The notes under the pieces are model-generated. The model did no database searches. It saw only the letters and a program-made list of their open reading frames with translations, and was not told the DNA's origin. Both the position numbers and the translations under genes were made by a program. Below are positions 35,041 through 44,278 of a stretch of DNA of 64,000 nucleotides, in pieces (position 1 is the stretch's first letter; every line of letters begins with the position of its first letter). Where the stretch lies: the NCBI RefSeq assembly GCF_001642725.1, contig NZ_LSUQ01000009.1:1-64000 (forward strand), given 5' to 3'. This stretch comes from Ferroacidibacillus organovorans (GTDB taxonomy: Bacteria > Bacillota > Bacilli > Alicyclobacillales > SLC66).

Positions 35041-35750
35041 TTTCTCACCACCATAAGCGTTAAATAGTTAAGGGAAGCCCCCTGAAGTTCCCGCACATTT
35101 TTCCACACATGTTCCCCTGCTGAAGTCACTTTCGTACATACCATTGCGTTATCGATGAGTTGCAACTCTCCGAGCAGCAAAATCATGTCATCCATAACCT
35201 TGGCGACCTTCAGAAAAACGACACAGTCGTGCGTAAGAAGTGCCTGCCGCATCCTCGTCAAATCACGGTTTGCAGGTACGATGGCGACAACCTCGTCACC
35301 ATCTGCAAGCGGCACCCCGAGCCGACTTGCGGCTGCATTGACGGAAGAGACGCCAGGAATCGAAACAACCTCCGCCTCGGGGTGCTCCTGTCTCATGAGC
35401 CGGCTCATGTGAATAAACGTGCTATAAAGCATCGGATCACCTTCCGTGACAAAGACCACATCCTGGCCTTGACGGAGATAGGCCCACACCTTTTCGACCG
35501 TATCCTCCCAGTGTCGCAAAAGAACGTCTTCATCCTTTGTCATAGGAAAAACGAGACCAAGCATCGTTTTTTCAGATGGATTCACATAGCGTTCCACAAT
35601 CTCCAGCGCATAACTTTTTCCGCCCATGCGTTTATTCGGATAGGCAATCACAGGTGCCGTCTGCATGAGGCGATACGCCTTGACGGTCACCAATTCAGGA
35701 TCGCCTGGACCGACGCCCACGCCATACAGCGTGCCATGGTTAACAGACAT
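35037..35750 (-). CDS. cbiL: Cobalt-precorrin-2 C20-methyltransferase CbiL
   Basis: 237-aa SAM-dependent methylase acting at C20. GTLYGVGVGPGDPELVTVKA at the N terminus is the CobI/CbiL form of the SAM loop. TEGDPMLYSTFIHMSRLM is near residue 95, then PGVSSVNAAASRLGVPLADG. The ATG at 35750 has GAGGCGG 6 nt upstream and lies 11 bp inside cbiET. The longer open frame to 35792 has no site. Confidence 0.95.
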   Translation of the reverse strand: MSVNHGTLYGVGVGPGDPELVTVKAYRLMQTAPVIAYPNKRMGGKSYALEIVERYVNPSEKTMLGLVFPMTKDEDVLLRHWEDTVEKVWAYLRQGQDVVFVTEGDPMLYSTFIHMSRLMRQEHPEAEVVSIPGVSSVNAAASRLGVPLADGDEVVAIVPANRDLTRMRQALLTHDCVVFLKVAKVMDDMILLLGELQLIDNAMVCTKVTSAGEHVWKNVRELQGASLNYLTLMVVRK

Positions 35751-37002
35751 CTGTTTCCGCCTCCTCTCTTGGGGCACGCCAAGCTGTAACAAGGTACACA
35801 GGGTTCATGCCTTCAAAACGAGTAAGATTTAAGATCGGCTTACTGCGCGCCGTCTGCACAAGTGTGATTGAAACGAAAAATCCAAGATCACCTAAGGTTT
35901 GCTGCGCTTCATACAAATTCTCGATCGTAGCAGCGCTTACTACCACTCTCCCGCCTTCTCGCAGTCGCTTTGCGCTGAGGGCAATCACCTCTTTGAGTTC
36001 ACCCCCACTCCCCCCAATAAACACGGCGTCAGGATCTGGAAAATCATCCAATCCTTCTGGCGCGCGCGCGTGAAGGGCGACAAAATCTGCCCGAAACTTG
36101 ATCTGATTTGCACGCAAATTCTCCAAATCGCCCTCATTTTTTTCAACCGCGAACACTTGCAAACCAGGCGTGGATCGTATCGCCTCAATCGAGATGGACC
36201 CCGTGCAAGCCCCTATGTCCCATAGGACGCCTCCCGGTTTTAATGCGAGATCAGAGAGGGTGAGTACACGAACTTCACGTTTCGTAATCAGGCCCCTGTC
36301 AGGTTTTCGCTGGGCAAACACTCCGTCATCCATACCAAGCGTAAAAATAGGCACTTTCACATCATGGCGGCACTTCAAGATGACCACATTCAGCGGAGAA
36401 AACTCCGTGTCCAAAAGTTGGTCCAACGAATACCAACCTGTGCGCTCTTCCGGACTCCCCAATCGCTCTCCCACAAACGCCTCATACTCCGTCATCCTGA
36501 AACGCTTGAGATACATTGCAATCGCTGACGGCGTGTTCTCATCGTCTGTCAGGAGCGCTACGATTGCGACTCCATGCAATCTTTGCGCGAGACCCTGAAT
36601 CGACTTCCCGTGCAGGCTCACAATCTCTGCGTTTTGCCAGCTTTCGCCTGCACGGGCAAAGGCCAGCTGGATGGAACTCATATGCGGTATAACCTCGATC
36701 GCGTTTCTCCCCCATTTGCGGACAAGTGTTGCCCCGATACCAAAAAAAAGTGGATCGCCGCTTGCCAATACAACAACAGAACACCGCGTAGCATCGCGTT
36801 CAATTTCAACCAGCGTATCGCGCAGAGGTGTTTTAATCACTCGTCTTTCTCCTTGAAATTCAGGAAAAAAACTGAGTTGACGCTCCCCACCGTATAGGAT
36901 TTCAGCTGCGTATACGCGTTCTGCCACCTTTTTAGATAGCCCATTTATCCCGTCGTCGCCCATTCCCACGACCAGAACCTTTTTAAGATTCAAGCTCTGC
37001 AC
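35740..37002 (-). CDS. cbiET: Bifunctional cobalt-precorrin-7 methyltransferase/decarboxylase CbiET
   Basis: 420-aa fusion. Residues 1-205 are the CbiE C5-methylase (VLVVGMGDDGINGL start, then LASGDPLFFGIGATLV near 78). Residues 225-405 are the CbiT C15-methylase/C12-decarboxylase (DRGLITKREVRVLTLSDLAL, then the class I SAM motif LWDIGACTGSISIEA and VFIGGSGGEL). The fused form is usual in Bacilli. It overlaps cbiD by 20 bp and cbiL by 11 bp. Confidence 0.95.
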   Translation of the reverse strand: MQSLNLKKVLVVGMGDDGINGLSKKVAERVYAAEILYGGERQLSFFPEFQGERRVIKTPLRDTLVEIERDATRCSVVVLASGDPLFFGIGATLVRKWGRNAIEVIPHMSSIQLAFARAGESWQNAEIVSLHGKSIQGLAQRLHGVAIVALLTDDENTPSAIAMYLKRFRMTEYEAFVGERLGSPEERTGWYSLDQLLDTEFSPLNVVILKCRHDVKVPIFTLGMDDGVFAQRKPDRGLITKREVRVLTLSDLALKPGGVLWDIGACTGSISIEAIRSTPGLQVFAVEKNEGDLENLRANQIKFRADFVALHARAPEGLDDFPDPDAVFIGGSGGELKEVIALSAKRLREGGRVVVSAATIENLYEAQQTLGDLGFFVSITLVQTARSKPILNLTRFEGMNPVYLVTAWRAPREEAETDVC

Positions 37003-38086
37003 CTCCCAAATACTCTCCGTTCAAGCTTGTTAGGTGCGTAGCGATGCGCATTTCTCCGCGTATATGATCAAGCACCTGTTCACAGCAAGTCACGGCAAGA
37101 TGATGAAAGAATTCAGGGTATCCCCACTCAACCATCCAATCGCCAACCTGATTGGCCGTATTGGCCGTCAGAATTTGTTCCATCTTTTCCTCCGGAACCG
37201 CGACATGACGCGCAATCTTTGCGATAAAAGAAAAATCGATGGGGGCGCTTTTTGCGTGAACCATCATGATGCCTTGCGCCACCTTTGAGAACTTCCCCAT
37301 CATGCCGACAAAGCGAATCTCCTTCATCCCGACACGTTTCGCCTGCTTGGCTGAAAAGCCCACAAAATCACCCATTTCAATAAAAGCTTCATCAGGCAAT
37401 TCAGGAAATAACTTCATCGCATATTTTTCACTTCGTCCGCCTGTTGTGAGCACGATTGTCTGAATCCCCTGCGCTTTAGCCACACTCATGGCATACGCAA
37501 TGCTCGCCTTATAAGAGGATGTAGAGAATGGAACAACGATGCCTCTCGTCCCTAGGATGGAGATCCCGCCCAAAATACCGAGTCGCCCATTCAATGTTTT
37601 TTTGGCGATCTCTTCGCCATCCGGAACAGAAATGACGACGTTGACTCCGCGCTCCATGTCACGCTCTGAGAGCACAGATCCCACCGTCGATTGGATCATC
37701 TGCCGCGGAACCGGATTAATGGCGGCCATCCCAACCGGGATGGGAAGTCCCGGTTTCGTCACCCTACCTACGCCAACACCGCCGTCAATTTCAACCCCCG
37801 GCTTGTCCGACCAGGTGACCGTCGCGATGATTTTTGCACCGTGTGTCGCGTCAGGATCATCACCACCATCTTTGATGGTCGCAGCCTGTGCTTCGCTTGC
37901 TGTGTAGCGCACGTCATGGTGTTGAAACGTAACCCATTCACCTGCAGGGATCCAGATGGTCGTCTCTTCAACAACGCGCTGCTCGATGAGCGCCAAGAGT
38001 GCAGCTTTGGCGCAAGCAGTCGCGCAAGCTCCCGTTGTGTATCCGTGTCGAAGTGGACCTTCAGGAACATCAAGCATTTCGCCCAC
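36983..38086 (-). CDS. cbiD: Cobalt-precorrin-5B C1-methyltransferase CbiD
   Basis: 367-aa enzyme methylating C1 in the oxygen-independent route, so this gene marks the pathway type. The signature LRHGYTTGACATACAKAAL is at residues ~12-30. GDDPDATHGAKI is near 75, and TTGGRSEKYAMKLFPELPDEAFIEMGDF near 215. The start is GTG at 38086, 6 bp after cbiC, with a moderate AAGG-type site. It overlaps cbiET at its 3-prime end. Confidence 0.95.
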   Translation of the reverse strand: MGEMLDVPEGPLRHGYTTGACATACAKAALLALIEQRVVEETTIWIPAGEWVTFQHHDVRYTASEAQAATIKDGGDDPDATHGAKIIATVTWSDKPGVEIDGGVGVGRVTKPGLPIPVGMAAINPVPRQMIQSTVGSVLSERDMERGVNVVISVPDGEEIAKKTLNGRLGILGGISILGTRGIVVPFSTSSYKASIAYAMSVAKAQGIQTIVLTTGGRSEKYAMKLFPELPDEAFIEMGDFVGFSAKQAKRVGMKEIRFVGMMGKFSKVAQGIMMVHAKSAPIDFSFIAKIARHVAVPEEKMEQILTANTANQVGDWMVEWGYPEFFHHLAVTCCEQVLDHIRGEMRIATHLTSLNGEYLGGAELES

Positions 38087-38092
38087 ACGGCA

Positions 38093-38746
38093 TCACCGAC
38101 CTTGCGCATCGGCAAGCAGCGACAATGCGTTCACAGCCGCCACAGCGACTGGACTGCCACCCTTTCGCCCTCGATTGGTAATGTAAGGGATATCAAGCTT
38201 TAGCAACTCCTCCTTCGATTCCGCAGCCGAAACAAAACCAACCGGAACGCCGACGATGAGACTCGGCTTGGTCAACCCTTCTTTTATGAGCCGAATCAAT
38301 TCTAGAAGAGCTGTTGGCGCATTGCCGATTGCAAAAATGGCGCCCGCATGCATATCGCACGCTTTGCGGACAGAGAGGATTGCGCGTGTTGTGTTCAAGG
38401 CTTTCGCTTCTGTTGCCACATCCTGATCAGAGATGTATACGTGAACATCGCCTCCAAAGCGAGCAATTCGCGGTTTGCTGATACCAGACTGCACCATTTG
38501 CACATCAGCGACGATCGCTCGACCTTCCCGAATGGCCTTGATGCCCGCATTGATTGCGTCTGGATGAAAGACCAGGCTGCGCCCTAGCTCAAAATCTGCC
38601 GACGCGTGAATCACGCGCTGAATAATCGGAAATTGTTCAGCCGTGAACGTATGTGTGCCTAATTCTTCCGTAATGATGGAAAAACTTTTTGCCTCAATTT
38701 CCTGAGGCTGTACAGTCAACGGTTTATATTCGTCACGAACGTTCAC
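38093..38746 (-). CDS. cbiC: Cobalt-precorrin-8 methylmutase CbiC
   Basis: 217-aa methylmutase moving the methyl group from C11 to C12 to form cobyrinate. Family blocks include RVIHASADFELGRSLVFHPDAI with the catalytic His, ADVQMVQSGIS, and AIGNAPTALLELIRLI then VGVPVGFVSAAESKEEL. An ATG at 38755 touches the GAGGAGG site, while GTG at 38746 has ideal 9-nt spacing and is chosen. The start lies 14 bp inside cbiJ. Confidence 0.94.
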   Translation of the reverse strand: MNVRDEYKPLTVQPQEIEAKSFSIITEELGTHTFTAEQFPIIQRVIHASADFELGRSLVFHPDAINAGIKAIREGRAIVADVQMVQSGISKPRIARFGGDVHVYISDQDVATEAKALNTTRAILSVRKACDMHAGAIFAIGNAPTALLELIRLIKEGLTKPSLIVGVPVGFVSAAESKEELLKLDIPYITNRGRKGGSPVAVAAVNALSLLADAQGR

Positions 38747-39539
38747 TGCGTTCATCCTCCTCTGAATGTGTCAAGCCAATTCGACGTGCAATTTCACTCA
38801 ATAAAGCGTCTACCGTTGAAAAACTCACTGCAAAATCGAGTTTGGGCCGACCAATGACGATCACCTCGATCCCCATCGCAAGTGCTGCTTCTACTTTTTC
38901 ATCCACCGCTCCCGGTCCGCCACTTTCTTTTGTAATCATCAACGTCGTTCCATAGTGTCGATAAAGCGCCTCATTCAAATCTCTGGAAAAAGGGCCCTGC
39001 ATGGCGATGATGTTTTCCTGACCAACGCCGAGTTGAACGCATTTTTCCATGTTGTCTACCCGTGGCAACATTCTTGCGACAAGACGCACTTCAGGATCCC
39101 CAACAAGTTTTGCAGTAAAAATAGGCAGTGTCTTACTCCCTGTTGTTAACATGACATTGCCCTTTTTTTGAGCGGCAAGCTGTGCCGCTTCTTCATACGT
39201 ATCGACATGCAGCAGTGACGCGTGATCACGAAACGTTTGTGATGATCGTTCATAGCGAAGATACGTCACACCGCACGCATTCGCCGCCGCCATCGCAGTG
39301 AGGTGCGCCTCTTCCGCAAAGGGGTGACTCGCATCGACAAGAAGTGTTGCGCCTTTCTCCTTCAACAATGCCATCATTTCTGCAATGTCTAATCTTCCAA
39401 CGCGAACTTGTAGTTCAACGGCTTTTAGTGCATTGGCAGCGTGCTCTGTGACAACACTCGTCAGCAAAGGATATCCTGCATCTTGAATGGCAAGCGCCAG
39501 ATCGCGCGCATCACTCGTCCCGGCCATAAAAAAAATCAC
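38733..39539 (-). CDS. cbiJ: Cobalt-precorrin-6A reductase CbiJ
   Basis: 268-aa NAD(P)H-dependent reductase of the corrin ring. FMAGTSDARDLALAIQDAG at the N terminus, VDASHPFAEEAHLTAMAAANA near residue 88, LLTTGSKTLPIF near 130 and TKESGGPGAVDEKVEAA near 218 are the conserved CobK/CbiJ blocks. The GTG start follows AGGGGG by 8 nt. It is 18 bp after cbiH60. Confidence 0.93.
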   Translation of the reverse strand: MIFFMAGTSDARDLALAIQDAGYPLLTSVVTEHAANALKAVELQVRVGRLDIAEMMALLKEKGATLLVDASHPFAEEAHLTAMAAANACGVTYLRYERSSQTFRDHASLLHVDTYEEAAQLAAQKKGNVMLTTGSKTLPIFTAKLVGDPEVRLVARMLPRVDNMEKCVQLGVGQENIIAMQGPFSRDLNEALYRHYGTTLMITKESGGPGAVDEKVEAALAMGIEVIVIGRPKLDFAVSFSTVDALLSEIARRIGLTHSEEDERSERS

Positions 39540-39557
39540 CGTTTTACCCCCTTGCTC

Positions 39558-41162
39558 CTACGTTCCGCATACGGCGTCCACCGCAATGGTTTGAGGTTTG
39601 TCCTGATAAGAAAATCCTTCAATTTGGCCCATCCTCATGAAAAATTTATGGAACCTCTCACCCGGAAACGCTTGTGACTGATACGTGGCGATGATGCGTT
39701 CAAGCAAATCCGGCATTTGCTCTGCGGGGATACCTTCTGCGACACGTTGACCCGGTCCCGCGTTTCGCCCAGTCGTCTTGCCGCCAAGAAACAGATCAAA
39801 TCGGCCTTTGCGAAACACGAGCCCAATATCTTCATTCACTGCGCCATAACACGCCATTGCACATCCGTTAAAACCGATGCGCAACTCCTTTTCGACAGAC
39901 TGGCCCGCCAATCGTTCAGCGATCTCCTCTGCAAAGGAGATGCCTTCAAACTTCTCGCCATCACAAAAATCGCAAGCCTTCAACTTGATGACATCACCAA
40001 CGGGGAATACGCGCATTCCACCTTCACGCAACTCTTTGACGATTTTCTCAGCGTCATCCGTTGTTGTTCGAAAAATCAAATGGTGCGCGGGCGTGTATTC
40101 GAGTTCACCCTGGTCTCCTGCCAGCGTGGCGAGAAGGAGGAGCTGTGACGGGCTGAACTTCTTGTTCGCCACACCAGGACTGACGGCAATCTCCAAAATC
40201 GTTGATTGATGTGCAGAAGATTGTGTTGAGATTGATACATCAGCCCTATCGATGATCTTCATATCTGAGTTTCGCAAGCGACCCAGTGCTTCAGCAGCCC
40301 ATTCACGCGAAGATCGATTCTGTATCTCCGCATAAGAATTGAGAGACCAAGGTTCATTTTCAGGTTTGAGGCGCTCACCAGGACGCAGTCGCTGCTCCAC
40401 ACGGCCAAGGGTGTATTTTCGCTGATACCCACGAGGGGTGATCATCAAATCATCGTGATAAAACGTTGATGTGTTCCCAATGATGACCGTCGTCAACATA
40501 CCAATGTCGTGATTTAACATGTCATCCAGTGTTGTTCGTACCACGACCTGTCGATCTCGGTACGCACTCTTAACGAGTCCCACAGGCGTTTTTCCATCGC
40601 GATACTTGAGAAGAATCCGCTGTGTCTCTGCAATTTGTCGCGTACGCCGGCCACTCTTCGGGTTATAGAGCGCAATCACAAAATCTGCCGAGGCTGCGGC
40701 TTCAATCCGTTTTTCAATCACTGTCCATGGCGTCAGATGATCCGACAAACTAATCGTACAAGCGTCATGCATGATGGGAGCACCTAAGAGCGCTGCACAT
40801 GAATGGATTGCAGAAATGCCCGGAATGACTTCCACCCGCGGTTGATCCCCGGTATGCCACCCGCGTTCAATTAATACTTCGTATACCAAGCCGGCCATTC
40901 CGTATACCCCTGCGTCGCCACTTGAAATAACAGCGACCACCCTACCTTCGAGTGCCAGATCAACCGCCTTTTGCGCCCTACTCACTTCTTCCGTCATGCC
41001 TGTCCGAACAATGTCCTGATCGATCAACAAATCTCTGATTAAATCGACATATGTGTTGTAACCGATGATGACCTGACTCTCCTGAATGGCCTCACGCGCG
41101 CGAACCGTGATATGTTCGAAGCTTCCTGGCCCAAAACCAACGATTAAAATTTTCCCACCCAT
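39558..41162 (-). CDS. cbiH60: Cobalt-factor III C17-methyltransferase with Fe-S reductase domain (CbiH60 type)
   Basis: 534-aa two-domain enzyme. Residues 1-245 are the CbiH/CobJ methylase (ILIVGFGPGSFEHITVRA start, then ISSGDAGVYGMAGLVYE, PGISAIHSCAALLGAPIMHD and ALYNPKSGRRT). Residues ~330-520 resemble half of a nitrite/sulfite reductase, with the cluster Cys in CDFCDGEKF and FNGCAMACYGAV. This matches the CbiH60 architecture of Bacillus megaterium, which methylates and contracts the ring. The frame extends to 41240, but GAGGAAGG before the ATG at 41162 sets the start. Confidence 0.94.
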   Translation of the reverse strand: MGGKILIVGFGPGSFEHITVRAREAIQESQVIIGYNTYVDLIRDLLIDQDIVRTGMTEEVSRAQKAVDLALEGRVVAVISSGDAGVYGMAGLVYEVLIERGWHTGDQPRVEVIPGISAIHSCAALLGAPIMHDACTISLSDHLTPWTVIEKRIEAAASADFVIALYNPKSGRRTRQIAETQRILLKYRDGKTPVGLVKSAYRDRQVVVRTTLDDMLNHDIGMLTTVIIGNTSTFYHDDLMITPRGYQRKYTLGRVEQRLRPGERLKPENEPWSLNSYAEIQNRSSREWAAEALGRLRNSDMKIIDRADVSISTQSSAHQSTILEIAVSPGVANKKFSPSQLLLLATLAGDQGELEYTPAHHLIFRTTTDDAEKIVKELREGGMRVFPVGDVIKLKACDFCDGEKFEGISFAEEIAERLAGQSVEKELRIGFNGCAMACYGAVNEDIGLVFRKGRFDLFLGGKTTGRNAGPGQRVAEGIPAEQMPDLLERIIATYQSQAFPGERFHKFFMRMGQIEGFSYQDKPQTIAVDAVCGT

Positions 41163-41178
41163 GAATACCTTCCTCTCT

Positions 41179-41937
41179 TCATCGCGCCAATACCTTATCC
41201 GGTTCGAACCAGCACAGGGCATTTCGAAGTCGAACGACATTCCCTACCACAATCACTGCGGGAGATTGCAACCGAGCCTCTTCAACAACACGCGCAATTT
41301 CACCAAGTTTGCCAACAGCCACTTCCTGTCTCAAAGTCGTACCCCACTGGATGACAGCAACAGGTGTGTCTGCATTGCGCCCGTTTGCAATCAATTTCTC
41401 AGATATCTCTCTCAGGTGCCCCATGCCCATGAGAATCACCAAAGTTTGACTTGAAAGCGCAAGCACCTCCCAAGGCGTTCCTGAGGAATGAAGACATTCA
41501 TGTCCAGTAACCACGTGAACCCCCGAAGCAAGCGTTCTATGCGTGAGCGGAATCCCTGCATAGGCTGGCGCAGCGATCGCCGAACTGATGCCAGGAACGA
41601 TCTCAAACGGGATACCCATTAACGCGAGCGCCTCAGCCTCCTCGCCTCCTCGCCCAAAAACAAATGGATCACCACCTTTTAATCGAGAGACGGTGTGACC
41701 GCGTGCGGCCTTTTCCACCAGCAATGCGTCGATTTCTGCCTGTGGCAACGCATGGTTGTTTGCTTCTTTTCCGACGAAGATTCGTTCAGCATAGCGAGGA
41801 ATCATCGCAAGAATTTCATCCGATACCAGACGGTCGTAAATGACAACATCCGACTGCTCCAAATAATCCTTAGCCTTCAGCGTCAACAACCCTGGATCAC
41901 CAGGACCCGCGCCGATCAGATACACGATACCTGTCAC
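41179..41937 (-). CDS. cobA: Uroporphyrinogen-III C-methyltransferase CobA
   Basis: 252-aa SAM-dependent enzyme making precorrin-2, the entry point to the cobalamin, siroheme and F430 branches. VYLIGAGPGDPGLLTLKAKDYL at the start, RLKGGDPFVFGRGGEEA near residue 85, PGISSAIAAPAYAGIPLTHR near 115 and ALMGM-type VILMGMGHL near 168 are all canonical. The GTG start has GGAGGGG upstream. It lies 14 bp after cbiX. Confidence 0.95.
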   Translation of the reverse strand: MTGIVYLIGAGPGDPGLLTLKAKDYLEQSDVVIYDRLVSDEILAMIPRYAERIFVGKEANNHALPQAEIDALLVEKAARGHTVSRLKGGDPFVFGRGGEEAEALALMGIPFEIVPGISSAIAAPAYAGIPLTHRTLASGVHVVTGHECLHSSGTPWEVLALSSQTLVILMGMGHLREISEKLIANGRNADTPVAVIQWGTTLRQEVAVGKLGEIARVVEEARLQSPAVIVVGNVVRLRNALCWFEPDKVLAR

Positions 41938-41951
41938 GTCATCCCCTCCAG

Positions 41952-42833
41952 TTAACCGCGAGAACCTGCTTCGCTTTGGTAGACATGTGAATGTGCATGG
42001 TCATGATGATCGTGATTGTGGGGATGTTCGTGTGCCGCCAATTTGCGATATTTGCACAGGTCGCAATTCATGAAAGACTGACCGCGCACCGCCTCCTCGC
42101 GGCGCTCTAGAACGATTTCTATCAACCGTCTGTGCATGCCAAAATACTCCGCCATATGCAGCGGAATCGTCGGATCGGCAGCTTGCATCTCTTGTAAAAC
42201 ATCTCTCATGCGTTTGATAAGTACGCCCGTAAACAAAAAATAAGGAACAACAACCACGCGCTTTGCGCCGAGTGAAAGCGCACGTTTTATGCCGTCTGGC
42301 AACCTTGGAAATGTGATGCCAGTAAAACATACCTCGACGGTGAACACTCCTGTTTGCTCCCACACTTGACGGGCAATCTTGTATAAATCTCCGTTTGCGT
42401 CTGGATCACTGCTGCCACGGCCCATGAGTACAATCGCGGTTTGATGGATCTCTTCCTGTGCAAACATCGCTGCCTGCTCATAAAATCGGTCGGTCAACAA
42501 ATCAATCATTTGTTCGTGAAGGCCAATGTTGCGCCCATAAACAATCTCGACATTCGGATATTTGCGTCTGGCTGCATCAAGATACTCAGGGATTTCGAAT
42601 TTTACATGCGAGGCTGCGAGAAGAATCACGGGGACGACGACAATGCGATCTGCATCCTGTCGTATGCACGCGTTCAACCCATCTGGAATCGTGGGCGTCG
42701 TCAATTCGAGGAAACAAGCTTCAAAATGTTGGGTTGGAACCCGTCGACGGATTTCATTTACAAATTCCAGAAACTCCTGATTACCATCGGAGTCCCGACT
42801 TCCGTGACCAACAAACAGTGTTATTTCATTCAT
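41952..42833 (-). CDS. cbiX: Sirohydrochlorin cobaltochelatase CbiX with a His-rich tail
   Basis: 293-aa chelatase inserting Co2+ into sirohydrochlorin. Two tandem CbiX domains are visible: residues ~1-120 (LFVGHGSRDSDGNQEF, then LAASHVKFEIPEYL) and ~130-240 (VLMGRGSSDPDANGDLYK, then VVVPYFLFTGVLIKRM). The C terminus adds CDLCKYRK and a His/Asp cluster (HEHPHNHDHHDHAHSH), probably a metal store or delivery tail. First gene of the operon, with AGGGGG 7 nt before the ATG, right after the riboswitch terminator. Confidence 0.94.
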   Translation of the reverse strand: MNEITLFVGHGSRDSDGNQEFLEFVNEIRRRVPTQHFEACFLELTTPTIPDGLNACIRQDADRIVVVPVILLAASHVKFEIPEYLDAARRKYPNVEIVYGRNIGLHEQMIDLLTDRFYEQAAMFAQEEIHQTAIVLMGRGSSDPDANGDLYKIARQVWEQTGVFTVEVCFTGITFPRLPDGIKRALSLGAKRVVVVPYFLFTGVLIKRMRDVLQEMQAADPTIPLHMAEYFGMHRRLIEIVLERREEAVRGQSFMNCDLCKYRKLAAHEHPHNHDHHDHAHSHVYQSEAGSRG

Positions 42834-42888
42834 TTTTATCCCCCTAAGTTTTCCATACTAGGAGGATTGTTTGTGGGTAAGCCATTAT

Positions 42889-42920
42889 AAAAGCACTCTT
42901 TTATAGTAAAAGAGTGCTTG
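42889..42920 (-). terminator. Terminator of the cobalamin riboswitch
   Basis: On the minus strand AAGCACTCTTTTA pairs with TAAAAGAGTGCTT over a 3-nt loop and is followed by TTTTAT. It lies between the B12 aptamer and cbiX, where ligand-dependent termination is expected. Confidence 0.85.
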
Positions 42921-43014
42921 TACACGACAAGAGTCGCCCACAAACACCTCCCTATCGACCGTAGGTTGCCGAAGACTGCTCAAATGAAGATATCTTCATC
43001 ATTTGAACTTCCTT

Positions 43015-43222
43015 CATGGGTGTTCAGAGAAAAGGCAGGTCTCCTGGCTCGGGATCACAGCCGTCGATTTCCTTCCCAAGCAAACGCTCAGTGGCAATCA
43101 ATCGAGGCTCACCCTTACAGTGGCGGGACCGCACCGGACTTGCACCGGTTTCCCTCTTACGCTTACCTCTGGCATCTAAAAGAAATTACGCTTTTAGAGT
43201 CACCTGAGGTAAACACCTTTTC
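43015..43222 (-). ncRNA. Cobalamin (B12) riboswitch
   Basis: The minus strand shows, in order, GGTGTTTACC (P1 side), ATGCCAGAGGTAAGCG, GGGAAACCGGTGCAAGTCCG, GCGGTCCCGCCACTGTAAGG and the B12 box GAGCCAGGAGACCTGCC, then GAACACC closing P1. This is a complete adenosylcobalamin-type aptamer. High B12 should promote formation of the terminator at 42889-42920 and shut off the corrin and cobalt-uptake operon. Confidence 0.96.
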
Positions 43223-43357
43223 CTCATTATTCAATTTTGATAAACGGTAGTCTCACAGAATTAATCTATTCTTATCGTAGACGAACTCGTACTAGAAAAT
43301 CAAGTGATTGATGGAATTTCAACTCTCGCAAACGTCAATTTCGACGTAATTTTACTT

Positions 43358-43846
43358 TTACAACAATACCTCCATCGCCATCACGTCAATAAACTGGCCG
43401 TCCAGTATCCCTTGGTTCTTAAACACGCCAACCTCACGATACCTCATTTTTCGATACAGTCCCTGCCCAGCTTGATTAAACGGGAACGTGAACAAGACGA
43501 TCTTGTGGAAGCCGTGCTGGCGAGCCACTTCCTGCAATTTCAATAGGAGAGCGGAACCAACGCCTTTCCCGCGCGCAGTTCGGCGAATATAGACAGACAA
43601 ATCGGCTACCCCCGCATAGGCGCAACGGTGAGAGTACGGATTGAGAGAGGCCCACCCGAGAGTTACTCCATCTTCTTCAGCGACGATCACTGCATACCGA
43701 TCGACGTGGTTTGCAAACCAATTTTCTATATAGACGCTATCTTTCATGTCTGCCTCAAGGGTTGCAATGCGATCCTCAATCCCCTGATTGTAAATCGTCA
43801 ATATGTCTTCCAAATCGGTTCGCTGTGCCGCTCGCAACATCAACAT
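43358..43846 (-). CDS. GNAT acetyltransferase, phosphinothricin-acetyltransferase-like
   Basis: 162-aa enzyme. LRAAQRTDLEDILTIYNQGIEDRIATLE at the N terminus and GWASLNPYSHRCAYAGVADLSVYI are typical of the PAT/ArsN1-type GNAT proteins that acetylate phosphinothricin, methionine sulfoximine or similar amines. Motif A is RGKGVGSALLLKL. AAAGGAG lies 12 nt before the ATG at 43846. The frame itself is open to 43879. It is separate from the riboswitch operon. Confidence 0.85.
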   Translation of the reverse strand: MLMLRAAQRTDLEDILTIYNQGIEDRIATLEADMKDSVYIENWFANHVDRYAVIVAEEDGVTLGWASLNPYSHRCAYAGVADLSVYIRRTARGKGVGSALLLKLQEVARQHGFHKIVLFTFPFNQAGQGLYRKMRYREVGVFKNQGILDGQFIDVMAMEVLL

Positions 43847-44014
43847 GATAAGTTCCGGCTCCTTTTGCAGGAATTTCACTATCCGAGAATCCCTCTTTGC
43901 ATTTCGCCTATTTTTTATTTAAGTAGACTTATATCCTACGCAGGCAAACTTCTAGCAGAATAGATTAATCGCGAAAGTGAAGATTCAATTCGACTTGCCA
44001 AGGGGGTGAAAACC

Positions 44015-44263
44015 GTGGTAAGTATTCCGAAACAGCCTGATGTCGTGTTTATCTACTGGGAAAAAAATCCTCTCAGACCAAGATCCCACCGTCGGATAAA
44101 AAAGGTTTGTGTTGTAGGGACCGCATTCCCTTGCAGAAGCTCACTGCACCTGGGAAACACCCTCTTGCATGCTAAGCAGTGCCTGTTAAGACATGGTTTT
44201 GTTGTCGTTTGTCACAGGCATTCAACCAGTGTCAGTGGATTCACAGTTCTTGAGCGCAGATGA
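44015..44263 (+). CDS. Small basic protein, unrecognised
   Basis: 82-aa frame on the plus strand with AGGGGG 8 nt before the GTG at 44015 and a strong terminator starting 15 bp after the stop. It starts VVSIPKQPDVVFIYWEKNPLRPRSH, has RRIKKVCVVGTAFPCR in the middle and five Cys overall. No family comes to mind. The good ribosome site, codon-like composition and own terminator favour a real gene. It is one of the few plus-strand genes in this stretch. Confidence 0.5.
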   Translation: MVSIPKQPDVVFIYWEKNPLRPRSHRRIKKVCVVGTAFPCRSSLHLGNTLLHAKQCLLRHGFVVVCHRHSTSVSGFTVLERR

Positions 44264-44278
44264 ACACCTCATTTCGAA

